64,000 nucleotides of DNA from assembly GCF_017916475.1 (NCBI RefSeq), contig NZ_JAFMTB010000001.1, positions 1,388,849-1,452,848 on the forward strand, read 5' to 3'. Under the pieces are notes generated by a model. It did no database searches. It was not told the DNA's origin and worked only from the letters and a program-made list of their open reading frames with translations. This stretch comes from Patulibacter sp. SYSU D01012. Lineage in GTDB: Bacteria > Actinomycetota > Thermoleophilia > Solirubrobacterales > Solirubrobacteraceae. The position numbers and the translations under genes were made by a program. Shown piece by piece: positions 1 through 7,988 of the stretch; the stretch's first letter is position 1, and the number at the start of each line of letters is the position of its first letter.

Positions 1-214
1 GGGGCTGGCCCAGGGCGAGTGGGAGCACCCCGTCCGCCGCTCCCGCCGCTTCTACCGCCTGACGCCCGCCGGGGCCCGGGCGCGCGAGGCGCTGCGCGGC
101 GAGGTGCTGCCCGCCCTCGACGAGGTCGCGGAGGCCGTCGACCGGCTGCGCGCGGAGCTCGCCCCCGCCGCGCCGGACGGTCCCGGTCGATCAGCCAGTC
201 AACCGTCCCGATAG
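1..214 (+). CDS. PadR-family transcriptional regulator, C-terminal fragment
   Basis: Only the last 70 codons lie in the window; the frame is open from base 2 to TAG at 212-214. The segment RRFYRLTPAGA is the wing and strand end of the PadR winged helix, and the following stretch (REALRGEVLPALDEVAEAVDRLRAEL) is a helix typical of the short PadR C-terminus. PadR proteins are usually repressors responding to small ligands. The N-terminal recognition helix is outside the window, so target and ligand cannot be judged. The family call rests on one motif and is moderately certain. Confidence 0.65.
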   Translation, partial: GLAQGEWEHPVRRSRRFYRLTPAGARAREALRGEVLPALDEVAEAVDRLRAELAPAAPDGPGRSASQPSR

Positions 215-298
215 GCTCCGCGACAGCCCGGCCGGCTGCCCCGCGCACGCCGCCGTGCGACCCCCTCGCATCCGATCTCCAGGAGCAGCAGAGCCGCC

Positions 299-2323
299 AT
301 GTCGTTCATCTTCAAGGCCGCCGTCGTCGGCGCCGGGACCATGGGCGGGCAGATCGCGCAGACGATCGCCGCCGCCGGCCTCGACGTCGTCCTCAAGGAC
401 GTCAAGCAGGAGCTCGTCGACCACGGGATCGCCGAGGCGCGGAAGGTCACCGAGCGCCAGGTCGGCAAGCTCGTGAAGAAGGGCAAGCTGGACGAGGCCC
501 AGGCCGCCGCGCAGGTCGACGAGATCGTCGGCCGCATCCACGGCACCCTCAGCTACGACGGCTTCGGCGACGTCGACTTCGTCATCGAGGCCGTCCCCGA
601 GAAGCTCGAGATCAAGCAGGCGGTCTTCGCCGAGCTCGACGCCGTCACCCCGGGCCACGCGATCCTCGCGTCGAACACCTCGGGCCTGATGATCTCGGAC
701 ATCGCCGCCGCGACCGTCCGCCCGGACAAGGTCATCGGCTGCCACTACTTCTTCCCCGCGGCCGTCATGCCGCTGCTCGAGATCGTCGAGGGCGAGCTCA
801 CCTCCCCCGACACGGTGCAGACGGCCTACGCCTTCGCGCAGCTGACGAAGAAGCAGCCGATCGTCGTCGCGGAGTGCCCGGGCTTCGTCGTCAACCGCAT
901 CCTGGCGGCCGGGATCTCCGAGATCTTCCGCGCCCAGGAGGAGGGCGGCCTGTCGATCCAGAAGATCGACGACGGCCTGAAGGGCAAGACCCTGCCGATG
1001 GGCCCGTTCACGCTGATGAACTCCCTGGGCCTGGACCCCTCGCAGCACCTGCAGGCGCAGATGGTCGAGGAGTACGACGGCGGCGACACCTCGCCGGCGG
1101 CCCGCTTCTACGCGCACCGCCGCCAGGGCGAGCTCGTCGCGCAGGGCGACCTGGGCCTGAAGACCGGCGAGGGCTTCTACAAGGCCGACGGGTCCCCGAA
1201 CGTCGAGGGCGACGCCGACCCGGACGTCGACGCGATCGCCAACCTGGCCCACCTGGCGCAGGTGCGCGAGGCCGCGCTGCTGATCGAGGAGGGCGTCTGC
1301 GGCCACCGCGACGTCGACCTGGGCATGGCCGCCGGCACCGGTCTGGATCCGCGCCGCGGCATCCTGCCCCCGCTGGTGAAGGCCGACGTCGACGGCCTCG
1401 ACACGATCCTCGAGCGCTTCGAGGCCGCGGCCGAGGAGCACGGCGAGCGGTTCGAGGCGCCGGTGCTGCTGCGCCGGCTGGTCGCGCAGGGCCGTCTGGG
1501 CGCGAAGAGCGGCCAGGGCTTCTACACGTACCCGCAGTACGACGACGAGCAGCCGGCGGAGAAGGTCAAGCTCGAGACGCGCGGCGACGCCGTCATCGCG
1601 TGGCTCGACAACCCGCCGATGAACTCGATCTCGCCCCAGGTCGTCGCCGACCTGAAGACGGTCTGGCAGCACCTCGAGGCGAAGGGCGCCCGCGCCGTCG
1701 TCTTCGCGTCCGCCTCGCCGATGTCCGCCGTCTTCTCGGCCGGCGCCGACATCAAGGCGTTCACGACGATGGACGCGTCGGGCGGCAAGGGCCTCATGGA
1801 CGACGCGCACGCCGTGTTCCGCGAGTTCGGCCGCTCGAGCATCGTGACGATCGCCGCGGTGAACTCGATCGCGTTCGGCGGCGGCTCCGAGCTGGCCCTG
1901 GCGACCGACATCCGCATCGCCGCGCGCTCCGCCGTCTTCGGCCAGCCCGAGGTCAAGCTCGGCCTGATCCCGGGCTTCGGCGGCACGCAGCGCCTGCGGC
2001 GCCTCGTCGGCGACGCGAAGGCCCTCGAGCTCAACCTCGTCGGCGATCCGATCCTGGCGGACGAGGCCTACGCGCACGGGCTCGTCAACGCGGTCGTGGA
2101 CGACCACGAGCTGATCGACGTCGCCCTGAACTGGGCGCGCCGGCTCGCCGGCCAGGCCCCGCTCGCCGTCGGCAAGATCAAGCAGGTCAGCACGGTCGCC
2201 GACCTGGACGAGGGCATCGAGGCCGAGAAGGACGGCTTCGCCGAGATCTTCGGCTCCGAGGACGCCAAGGAGGGCATCTCGGCCTTCCTCGGCAAGCGCG
2301 ACGCCCGCTGGCAGGGCAAGTAG
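299..2323 (+). CDS. fadB: Fused 3-hydroxyacyl-CoA dehydrogenase / enoyl-CoA hydratase
   Basis: A 674-residue two-step fatty acid beta-oxidation enzyme: hydration of enoyl-CoA and NAD-dependent oxidation of 3-hydroxyacyl-CoA. The Rossmann motif GAGTMG is at residues 11-16, followed by two dehydrogenase C-terminal repeats (to about 400) and a crotonase domain to the end. The crotonase part has FSAGADIK and both catalytic glutamates, E531 in GGGSELAL and E551 in FGQPEVKLG. The dehydrogenase-first order matches the Bacillus FadN type and is the reverse of E. coli FadB. The usual HFFNP segment reads HYFFPA here, so the conserved Asn is Phe, although PGFVVNR is normal. AGGAG lies 13 bases before ATG. 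No partner thiolase is present nearby. Confidence 0.9.
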   Translation: MSFIFKAAVVGAGTMGGQIAQTIAAAGLDVVLKDVKQELVDHGIAEARKVTERQVGKLVKKGKLDEAQAAAQVDEIVGRIHGTLSYDGFGDVDFVIEAVPEKLEIKQAVFAELDAVTPGHAILASNTSGLMISDIAAATVRPDKVIGCHYFFPAAVMPLLEIVEGELTSPDTVQTAYAFAQLTKKQPIVVAECPGFVVNRILAAGISEIFRAQEEGGLSIQKIDDGLKGKTLPMGPFTLMNSLGLDPSQHLQAQMVEEYDGGDTSPAARFYAHRRQGELVAQGDLGLKTGEGFYKADGSPNVEGDADPDVDAIANLAHLAQVREAALLIEEGVCGHRDVDLGMAAGTGLDPRRGILPPLVKADVDGLDTILERFEAAAEEHGERFEAPVLLRRLVAQGRLGAKSGQGFYTYPQYDDEQPAEKVKLETRGDAVIAWLDNPPMNSISPQVVADLKTVWQHLEAKGARAVVFASASPMSAVFSAGADIKAFTTMDASGGKGLMDDAHAVFREFGRSSIVTIAAVNSIAFGGGSELALATDIRIAARSAVFGQPEVKLGLIPGFGGTQRLRRLVGDAKALELNLVGDPILADEAYAHGLVNAVVDDHELIDVALNWARRLAGQAPLAVGKIKQVSTVADLDEGIEAEKDGFAEIFGSEDAKEGISAFLGKRDARWQGK

Positions 2324-2330
2324 CCTCTGG

Positions 2331-2366
2331 TCCGTCCCGTCCGGCGCCGACGCCGGACGGGACGGA
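2331..2366 (+). promoter_or_regulatory. 16-bp perfect hairpin enclosing the sirtuin ribosome-binding site
   Basis: The arms 2331-2346 (TCCGTCCCGTCCGGCG) and 2351-2366 are exact reverse complements around a CCGA loop. The 3' arm ends in GGA of the GGAG (2364-2367) that would act as Shine-Dalgarno for the ATG at 2372. It may be a terminator for the beta-oxidation gene, a translational switch for the sirtuin gene, or both. There is no T tract. Confidence 0.7.
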
Positions 2367-2371
2367 GCTCC

Positions 2372-3154
2372 ATGACCGACGCCGCCACCGACCCCGCCGC
2401 CCTCGACCGCCTCGCCGCCCTCGTGCGCGACGCGGGCTCGGTCGTCGCGCTGACGGGGGCCGGCATCTCGGTGCCCTCGGGCATCCCCGACTTCCGCACC
2501 CCCGGCACGGGGCTGTGGGCGAACGTGGACCCGATGGAGGTCGCGCACGTCGACGTCTGGCGCCGCGACCCGCAGCGCTTCTGGGCCTTCTACGGCGACC
2601 GCTTCGCGCGCTACGGCGGCCTGGCGCCCAACCGCGCGCACGACGCGCTGGTCGAGCTGGGGGCCCGCGGGCACCTCGACGTGGTGCTCACCCAGAACAT
2701 CGACGGCCTGCACCAGCGGGCCGGCTTCCCCGACGTCGTCGAGCTGCACGGCAGCATCGCGGGGGCGCACTGCCCCGCGTGCGGCGAGCGCACGCCGCTC
2801 GGCCGGGTGCTGCGGCTGATCGAGGAGGCCACGGACGGCGTGCCGCGCTGCCCCGCGTGCGGGGGCGTGCTGAAGCCGGACGTCGTCCTCTTCGGCGACC
2901 TGCTGCCCGAGGCGGCGATCCGCCGCGCCGAGGAGCTGGCGCGCGGCGCCGACCTGCTGCTCTGCATCGGCAGCTCGCTCGAGGTCTGGCCCGTGTCCGA
3001 CCTGCCGGCCACGACGTTGCGGCGCGGCGGGCAGCTCGCCGTGGTGACGATCGGGGACACCCCGTACGACGACGCGGCGGCCGTGCGGCTGCGCGGCGAC
3101 GTGGTGGACGAGCTCGAGGGCCTGGTCGCGGCCCTCAACCGCCTCGGCGACTGA
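2372..3154 (+). CDS. cobB: NAD-dependent protein deacylase, Sir2 family
   Basis: A 260-residue cytosolic sirtuin that removes acyl groups from lysines using NAD. All family motifs are visible: TGAGIS with PSGIPDFR (28-42), TQNID (107-111), catalytic H126 in LHGS, zinc pairs C134/C137 and C160/C163, and GSSLEVWPV near 200. It lies 48 bp after the beta-oxidation gene. Co-location with an acyl-CoA enzyme suggests reversal of acyl-lysine modification, but this is inference. Its ribosome-binding site is buried in a 16-bp hairpin. Confidence 0.93.
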   Translation: MTDAATDPAALDRLAALVRDAGSVVALTGAGISVPSGIPDFRTPGTGLWANVDPMEVAHVDVWRRDPQRFWAFYGDRFARYGGLAPNRAHDALVELGARGHLDVVLTQNIDGLHQRAGFPDVVELHGSIAGAHCPACGERTPLGRVLRLIEEATDGVPRCPACGGVLKPDVVLFGDLLPEAAIRRAEELARGADLLLCIGSSLEVWPVSDLPATTLRRGGQLAVVTIGDTPYDDAAAVRLRGDVVDELEGLVAALNRLGD

Positions 3155-3182
3155 CGGGACGCGAGCCGTGCGGGCCGCGGCG

Positions 3183-3200
3183 GGGCCGGGCGCCCGGCCC
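3183..3200. terminator. Perfect 18-bp palindrome between convergent genes
   Basis: GGGCCGGGC followed directly by its reverse complement sits between the sirtuin stop and the convergent gene, and overlaps the latter's stop codon. It is probably a bidirectional termination structure; there is no T tract on either side. Confidence 0.45.
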
Positions 3201-4111
3201 TAGCGCGGGGCGTCCCGCCGCGGCGGCAGCGCCGCCCGCTCCCCGACGCGCCGCCCGCCGGCCCGGCGGCCCAGCGCCACGAAGAGCGTGCCCAACACGA
3301 CCCGCACGTCCTCGAGCTGCGCGTCGTCGAGGCCGCCCCGCACCGCCGCGGCCGCGGCGGCCGCGACCGCGGGGCGGGCGTCCCGCAGGGCGTCGAGGGC
3401 CTCGTCCAGGTGCGGGGCGTCGCGCCACGGCTCCAGCTCGGCGATCGCGGCCTCGAGCGCCATCCGCAGGCCGAGCGCCGCCTCGCGCGTGCGGCCGTCG
3501 GCCAGGTCGCGGCGGGCGGCGAGCGCCAGCACCTCGCCGGCGAGCGCCGCGTCGCGCCCGCTGAGCAGGTCGGCGAGCCGCTCGTCGGCCTCGATGCCGC
3601 GACCGCTGCGGCGGACGCGCTCGGGGGCCTGGGCGGGCACCTCGACCGGGCGCGCGGCAGTCCAGCGGCCGTAGGCGCCCTCCTCGCCGGTGCCGTAGGC
3701 GAGGGTCGCCCGGACGAGGTCCCGGCCGCGCAGCGGCCGCGGGTCGGGCTCGGCGGCGGCGACGCGGTGCAGGTGCAGCAGCCGCCGCAGCGTGGCGAGC
3801 GCGGCGTGCAGCTCGTCGGCGCCGTTCGCCGCGGCCAGCCAGCGGTCCGGGTCGTCGGCGTCGAGCGGATCGGCGTCGACGACGGTCAGGCGCGCGACCG
3901 GGACCAGCCCGTCGTCGTCGCCGGGACGGCTGCGGCGCCCGAAGCGCCGCCGCGGCCGCTCCGTCGTCTCGACGACGACGACGGCCTCGGGCCGGTTGGC
4001 GTGGCCGCGGACGGTCCAGCGGCCCTCGCGCAGGTCGACCTCGCCGGCGACCTCGACCTGGACGATCCGGAAGAGCGGGCCGGGCGGCAGCGCGCCGGGA
4101 CGGGCGGCCAC
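3200..4111 (-). CDS. Hypothetical protein coupled to the peptidoglycan hydrolase gene
   Basis: A 303-residue protein with no family that I recognise. The N-terminal 70 residues look like a small beta domain (FRIVQVEVAGEVDLREGRWTVRGH) with an Arg-rich patch. The rest is helical, Ala/Arg/Glu-rich and contains the segment LEDVRVVLGTLFVALGR. No signal peptide or membrane segment is seen. It begins with GTG four bases after the stop of the upstream hydrolase gene, so the two are very probably cotranscribed and translationally coupled. It could be a cytosolic accessory of that hydrolase, but nothing in the sequence proves this. Confidence 0.75.
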   Translation of the reverse strand: MAARPGALPPGPLFRIVQVEVAGEVDLREGRWTVRGHANRPEAVVVVETTERPRRRFGRRSRPGDDDGLVPVARLTVVDADPLDADDPDRWLAAANGADELHAALATLRRLLHLHRVAAAEPDPRPLRGRDLVRATLAYGTGEEGAYGRWTAARPVEVPAQAPERVRRSGRGIEADERLADLLSGRDAALAGEVLALAARRDLADGRTREAALGLRMALEAAIAELEPWRDAPHLDEALDALRDARPAVAAAAAAAVRGGLDDAQLEDVRVVLGTLFVALGRRAGGRRVGERAALPPRRDAPR

Positions 4112-4115
4112 CGCG

Positions 4116-6683
4116 TCAGTCGCCCGTGCGGGCCCGGTCCTGCGCCTTCGGCGTGCGGACGGCGTACTTCGACGGCGTCTCCAGGACGGTGGGGTTGTCG
4201 ATGTCGCCGATCCGGTCGATCAGCTTAATCCACTGCCCCGGCTTGAGGATCTGGGCGACCTGCTCGCCGAGCTCGGCGTCGCCGCGCACCGAGGGACGGA
4301 AGCCGACGTGGATGTGGTCCGCGTGGTCCGGCAGGTACATCGTGTTGTCGGCGCCCGCGAAGGTCATCAGCGAGATGATCTGGTGCGGCTTCATCGTGCC
4401 CTGCAGGCCGAGCAGCAGGCGGATCGTCTGCTCGGTGATGGAGCCCGGGCCCTGCGTCTCCTTCGTGATCGTGATGCCGTTCACGGAGGAGATGTCGACG
4501 GCGTTGCCGGAGTCGTGCTCGGAGACGTTGCCCGCGCTCGTGATGGCGCCGGGGCGCCGCAGCGACGAGACGCCGATCCGCAGCCCGTTGGCCGTCAGGT
4601 ACTCCAGGGTGGCGAGCACGCGCCGGTCGACGGCGCCGGCGCGGATCTGCTGCCGGCCGGCCGCGTAGACGTCCAGGTTGGGGTCGGCGAGGACCCGCGC
4701 CTGCAGCTGCGCCTTGCTCATGAGCAGGATCTGGCCGGCCGACGCGCCCTCGCCGGCGCGGAACAGCGGCGTGGTGTCCTTCGCGCGCAGCACCGCGGTC
4801 GTCTCGAGCAGCTTCCAGCCGTCGAGGATCGGCTTGGGGTCGACGCGCGGCGAGCCCTTGCCCGCCGGGCGGATCTCGAAGCGCACGTGCGGCTTCGCGT
4901 CGCTGTCGCCCGAGGGCCGGCCGATGCGGCCGAGGACGGTGCCGGCCATGACCCGCGAGCCCTTGCGCAGCGTCTCCAGGCGCACGTCGGCGGCGGTCAG
5001 GCCGCCCGGGATCGTGGCGAGGTAGCTCGAGTACGAGCCGTGGTCCTCCGGCTCCGCCGCGGGCTGCTCGTCGCCGTCCTGCAGCCGCACGTTCGGGCGC
5101 AGGGGGTTGGCGTACACGCGGCCCTCCGCGGCGGCGTCGCCGCTGTCCGTCGCGACGGGGCCCTGGCGGGGGGCCTGCGCGTCCGGGGTCGGGGCCCGCT
5201 TCGCCGTCGCGTCGGGCGCGCCGCCGCTGCGCGGCTGCTCGCCGGCCGTGGCGGCCGCCGTGGGGGCGGGGTCCTTCGCGTCGCCCTCGTCCTCGGCGCT
5301 CGCCGCGCCGGCGGCGTCCTCGTCCTTGGCGACGGGGTGCAGACGGGCCAGCCGGCCGAGTCCGGCGTACGTGTAGGTGTTGCCGTAGACGTCGCGCAGG
5401 CGGACGTAGCGGCCGAGCGCCGCGTTCTCGCCGAGCCCGACGACCGTGCCGTCCTGGACGGCGACGGCGGGGGATCCGGCGGGCGCCTCGACGTCGATCT
5501 CGCGGCGGTCGGCGGACTCGACCGCCTTCGCGGCGTTGCGACCCGTCGCGGTCGTCGTGCGGGCCTTGCGGTTGGTGTCGTCGCCGGCGTAGGAGGCCTC
5601 GTCCGAGGCCACCGGGAACAGGCCCTGCGTCAGCCCGGTGAGGCTGCCGACGAGGTCCTCGGGCAGCCCGCTCACCACGCGGGCGCGCATCAGGACGGAG
5701 TCGACGTACCAGTCCGCGTGGTTGTAGGCGAAGATCGCGCGGCGGATGTCGTCCTGCGCGCCGGCGGCCTTCAGGTACCGCGCGGCGGCGAAGATCGCGT
5801 CGACGGGGTTGTACGGGTCGGCCTTGCCGTCGCCGTTCGCGTCGACCCCGTACTGCTTCCACGTCGCGGGCATGAACTGCATCCAGCCGAGCGCGCCGGC
5901 GGACGAGACGTTCAGGTTGCGCCCATAGTCCGTCTCGATCTCGTTGATCGCGGCGAGGATCTCCCAGCGCACGCCGTACTGGATGCCCGCGGCCTGGTAG
6001 ATCGGCAGCAGGAACGGCGGGATGCGGAACTTGTCGATGAAGTAGTTGGGCACGCCGACGGGGGCGGCGGCCAGCGGGTCCGCCGGCGTCGTGCCGGCGT
6101 CCGGCGCGGTCTCGGTGGTCGCGGTCCCCTGCGGGGTGGCCGGGGTCGCCTGCTCCGTCGCGGTCCGCGTGACCTTGCGTCCGTCCGTGCGGTCGCGTCG
6201 CGCCTTCCGCTCCGCGGCGGCCTCCCGCTTCTTCCGTGCGGCCTCGGCCTTCTTGCGCTTCGCGGCCTTGTCGGCCTTCGCGTCGTCCTCGTCCTCGTCG
6301 CCGGCGGACGGCGTCGGAGCGGTCGAGGTGGTCGTCCCCGCCGGCGGGGCGGCGGGCGTCGCGCCCGGCGTGGTGGCGGGCGGTGCGGGCGCGGCAGGCG
6401 CGGCGTCGGTGGTGGTCGGCGTCGCCGGGGCGGCGTCCGTCGTCGCGGCGGGGGCCGAGGCCTCGCGCACGCGGATGACCGTGCCGCCCAGGTCCGGCAG
6501 CGGGATCTGGTCGAGGGGCGTGTTGACGGGGACGTCGACGGTGATCTGCAGGACGCGCCCGCCGGCGAGGGTGACCTCGAGCGTCCGCGCCTGGGCGCCC
6601 GCCTGGACGGTCGCGCCGAAGCCGGCGGCCATCGCGCCCGCGGCGGACAGTCCGACGAGCAGCTTCCGTGTCGACAGCGTCAT
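4116..6683 (-). CDS. Secreted multidomain peptidoglycan hydrolase (SLT, degenerate LytM, M15-like)
   Basis: An 855-residue exported protein. A signal peptide spans 1-32, then an Ala/Thr/Pro-rich linker with a Lys/Arg-rich helix near 140-170. A lytic transglycosylase domain (210-335) has catalytic Glu250 in EIETDYG and GALGWMQFMP. A LytM/M23-like domain is split between 394-455 and 575-612 by a disordered insert. It lacks the His of HxxxD, and HxH reads H-V-R (599-601), so it is probably inactive. The C-terminus has SEH-x6-D (H723, D730) and DHIHVGF (H792), which resembles M15 zinc carboxypeptidases. The start chosen gives the signal peptide and follows CGGAG; an ATG 14 codons upstream is possible. 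Confidence 0.85.
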   Translation of the reverse strand: MTLSTRKLLVGLSAAGAMAAGFGATVQAGAQARTLEVTLAGGRVLQITVDVPVNTPLDQIPLPDLGGTVIRVREASAPAATTDAAPATPTTTDAAPAAPAPPATTPGATPAAPPAGTTTSTAPTPSAGDEDEDDAKADKAAKRKKAEAARKKREAAAERKARRDRTDGRKVTRTATEQATPATPQGTATTETAPDAGTTPADPLAAAPVGVPNYFIDKFRIPPFLLPIYQAAGIQYGVRWEILAAINEIETDYGRNLNVSSAGALGWMQFMPATWKQYGVDANGDGKADPYNPVDAIFAAARYLKAAGAQDDIRRAIFAYNHADWYVDSVLMRARVVSGLPEDLVGSLTGLTQGLFPVASDEASYAGDDTNRKARTTTATGRNAAKAVESADRREIDVEAPAGSPAVAVQDGTVVGLGENAALGRYVRLRDVYGNTYTYAGLGRLARLHPVAKDEDAAGAASAEDEGDAKDPAPTAAATAGEQPRSGGAPDATAKRAPTPDAQAPRQGPVATDSGDAAAEGRVYANPLRPNVRLQDGDEQPAAEPEDHGSYSSYLATIPGGLTAADVRLETLRKGSRVMAGTVLGRIGRPSGDSDAKPHVRFEIRPAGKGSPRVDPKPILDGWKLLETTAVLRAKDTTPLFRAGEGASAGQILLMSKAQLQARVLADPNLDVYAAGRQQIRAGAVDRRVLATLEYLTANGLRIGVSSLRRPGAITSAGNVSEHDSGNAVDISSVNGITITKETQGPGSITEQTIRLLLGLQGTMKPHQIISLMTFAGADNTMYLPDHADHIHVGFRPSVRGDAELGEQVAQILKPGQWIKLIDRIGDIDNPTVLETPSKYAVRTPKAQDRARTGD

Positions 6684-6743
6684 AGGTCTCCGTGGTCTCC
6701 TCGTGGGTACACGGCGCACGGCCATGTCCCAGCCCCGGGCCGC

Positions 6744-6817
6744 ACCCTACCACGGGTATCGGCCGCTCCGGGCCGGTTCTGAACCCGTGCACGACGCCTG
6801 TCGGGCATGGGCTAGGG
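6744..6817. promoter_or_regulatory. Divergent promoter region with two TAGGGT -10 boxes
   Basis: On the minus strand TAGGGT (plus positions 6744-6749) lies about 60 bases upstream of the hydrolase start. On the plus strand TAGGGT at 6812-6817 lies about 55 bases before the phasin-like gene. Both genes also have Shine-Dalgarno sites (CGGAG and CGGAGG), so these two look leadered. The -35 regions are not clear. Confidence 0.4.
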
Positions 6818-6872
6818 TGCGCCCACGCGGCCCCGCCCGGGCCCGCGAGCACCGACGCCGGAGGCAGCCCGC

Positions 6873-7286
6873 ATGACCGACGACCCGTCCACCCCGTCGA
6901 AGGACCTTCGCGATCGCGTGCGCGGCGCGAGCGAGGACACGATCGGCAAGCTCGCGCAGGAGCTGCTGAGCAACCCGCTCGTCACGGGCGCGGTCCAGCG
7001 CGCGATGGACGTCCGCGAGCGGGCCACCCAGGCGCAGGAGGCGACGTTCGGCGCGCTCAACCTGCCGACGGCCGCCGACGTGGAGCGGCTGACGCGGCGC
7101 GTCCGCAACGTCGCCCAGCGGCTCGAGTCGATCGAGGACGCGGTGGACCGGCTCGACGAGCGGCTCTCCTCGCTGGCCTCGGGCGGCGACGACCGGGCCC
7201 ACGCGGAGATCGTGCGTCGGCTCGAGGAGATCCAGGCGGCCGTCGGCGAGCTCAAGGACGGCGCGGGCACGAAGACGGGCGACTAG
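6873..7286 (+). CDS. Phasin-like coiled-coil protein
   Basis: A 137-residue acidic helical protein. The segment FGALNLPTAADVERLTRRV at about 55-73 resembles the core of PhaF/PhaI-type polyhydroxyalkanoate granule proteins. A heptad-like helix follows (LESIEDAVDRLDERL). No membrane segment or enzyme motif is present. GGAGG at 6860-6864 precedes ATG. A similar small coiled-coil gene lies at 7989-8399, beyond a gene on the other strand. No PHA synthase is in the window, so a granule role is only suggested. The stop overlaps the opposing gene's stop as CTAG. Confidence 0.7.
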   Translation: MTDDPSTPSKDLRDRVRGASEDTIGKLAQELLSNPLVTGAVQRAMDVRERATQAQEATFGALNLPTAADVERLTRRVRNVAQRLESIEDAVDRLDERLSSLASGGDDRAHAEIVRRLEEIQAAVGELKDGAGTKTGD

Positions 7287-7960
7287 CCGAGCGCGGTCGC
7301 CGCGAGCGCGCCGACCGCCCGCCACCACGCGGCGCGCTCCTCGTCCGCCTCGGCGGCGGGCGGGAACGCGAGCACCGCCGCGGCCGGCACGCCCAGGCGG
7401 GCCGCCGCGGCCAGGAAGGGCGCGGTGCTGCGGTCGACGGCGACGGCGTCCGTCGCCCCGGCAGGCTCCGGGCCGCCGTCCTGGGGGAGCAGATCCACGC
7501 TCACCACGGCCACCTCGGCGGCGCCGGCCTCGCGCGCCCGCGCGTGGAGGAGCGGATCGGGGCGCAGCGGGCCGCCGGCGGCGCCGAGCGCGTGCGTGGT
7601 GCCGTCCGCCCCGTGCGCGGCCGCGACGGCGCGCAGGCTCCCCGCCGGCGCCCGCTCCGGGTCCAGGGCCGCGGCGGACCCGGCGCGGACCGCGCGCCGC
7701 ACGCCGGCGTCGTGCAGCTCGCGCAGCACCGCGGCCACGCTCGGGCCGCCCGTGCCGGTGGACTGGACGGTCAGGGGCGCCCCGTCGGCGGCGGCGCCGG
7801 TGTAGCCCCACAGCCCGCGGGCGTGGTTGACCATGAGCGGCTTCTCGAGCAGCGTCCGGGCGAGCTCGAGGGCGCGTCCGGCGTCGCCGACGAGGATCGC
7901 GCGCTCGGCGACGGGGTTGACGAGCCGCAGGACGGACGGCAGACGCGCGGAGCTGGTCAC
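7283..7960 (-). CDS. Phosphorylase-superfamily protein (purine nucleoside / uridine phosphorylase-like)
   Basis: A 225-residue protein of the PNP/UDP phosphorylase fold, which cleaves nucleosides with phosphate. The order AILVGDAGRALELA, NHARGLWGYTG, PLTVQSTGTGGPSVAAVLREL and VRRAVRAGSAAAL follows the family (phosphate-binding G-D-x-x-R and GTGGPS). The C-terminal part is less conserved and the exact substrate is open. GTG at 7960 is chosen because an upstream start at 8008 would overlap the divergent gene; TATCCT on the minus strand lies 12 bases before it. It is convergent with the phasin-like gene, sharing the bases CTAG as both stops. Confidence 0.75.
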   Translation of the reverse strand: MTSSARLPSVLRLVNPVAERAILVGDAGRALELARTLLEKPLMVNHARGLWGYTGAAADGAPLTVQSTGTGGPSVAAVLRELHDAGVRRAVRAGSAAALDPERAPAGSLRAVAAAHGADGTTHALGAAGGPLRPDPLLHARAREAGAAEVAVVSVDLLPQDGGPEPAGATDAVAVDRSTAPFLAAAARLGVPAAAVLAFPPAAEADEERAAWWRAVGALAATALG

Positions 7961-7972
7961 GGGGACGGCCGA

Positions 7973-7981
7973 GGATAGACT
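7973..7981. promoter_or_regulatory. Overlapping divergent -10 boxes
   Basis: The bases AGGATAGACT (7973-7982 region) contain TATCCT read on the minus strand (7973-7978) and TAGACT on the plus strand (7976-7981). Each lies just upstream of a start codon facing away, so the two promoters share bases and cannot be occupied together. Confidence 0.55.
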
Positions 7982-7988
7982 GACGCCC

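Noticed and set aside
19-3564. A very long plus-strand open frame across several genes
   Set aside because: It is rich in Arg, Pro and Gly with no domain, and overlaps two clear genes in other frames. It is a by-product of high GC content.
3792-6782. Long plus-strand open frame opposite the hydrolase gene
   Set aside because: The opposite strand encodes recognisable SLT and M15-like motifs; this frame has none.
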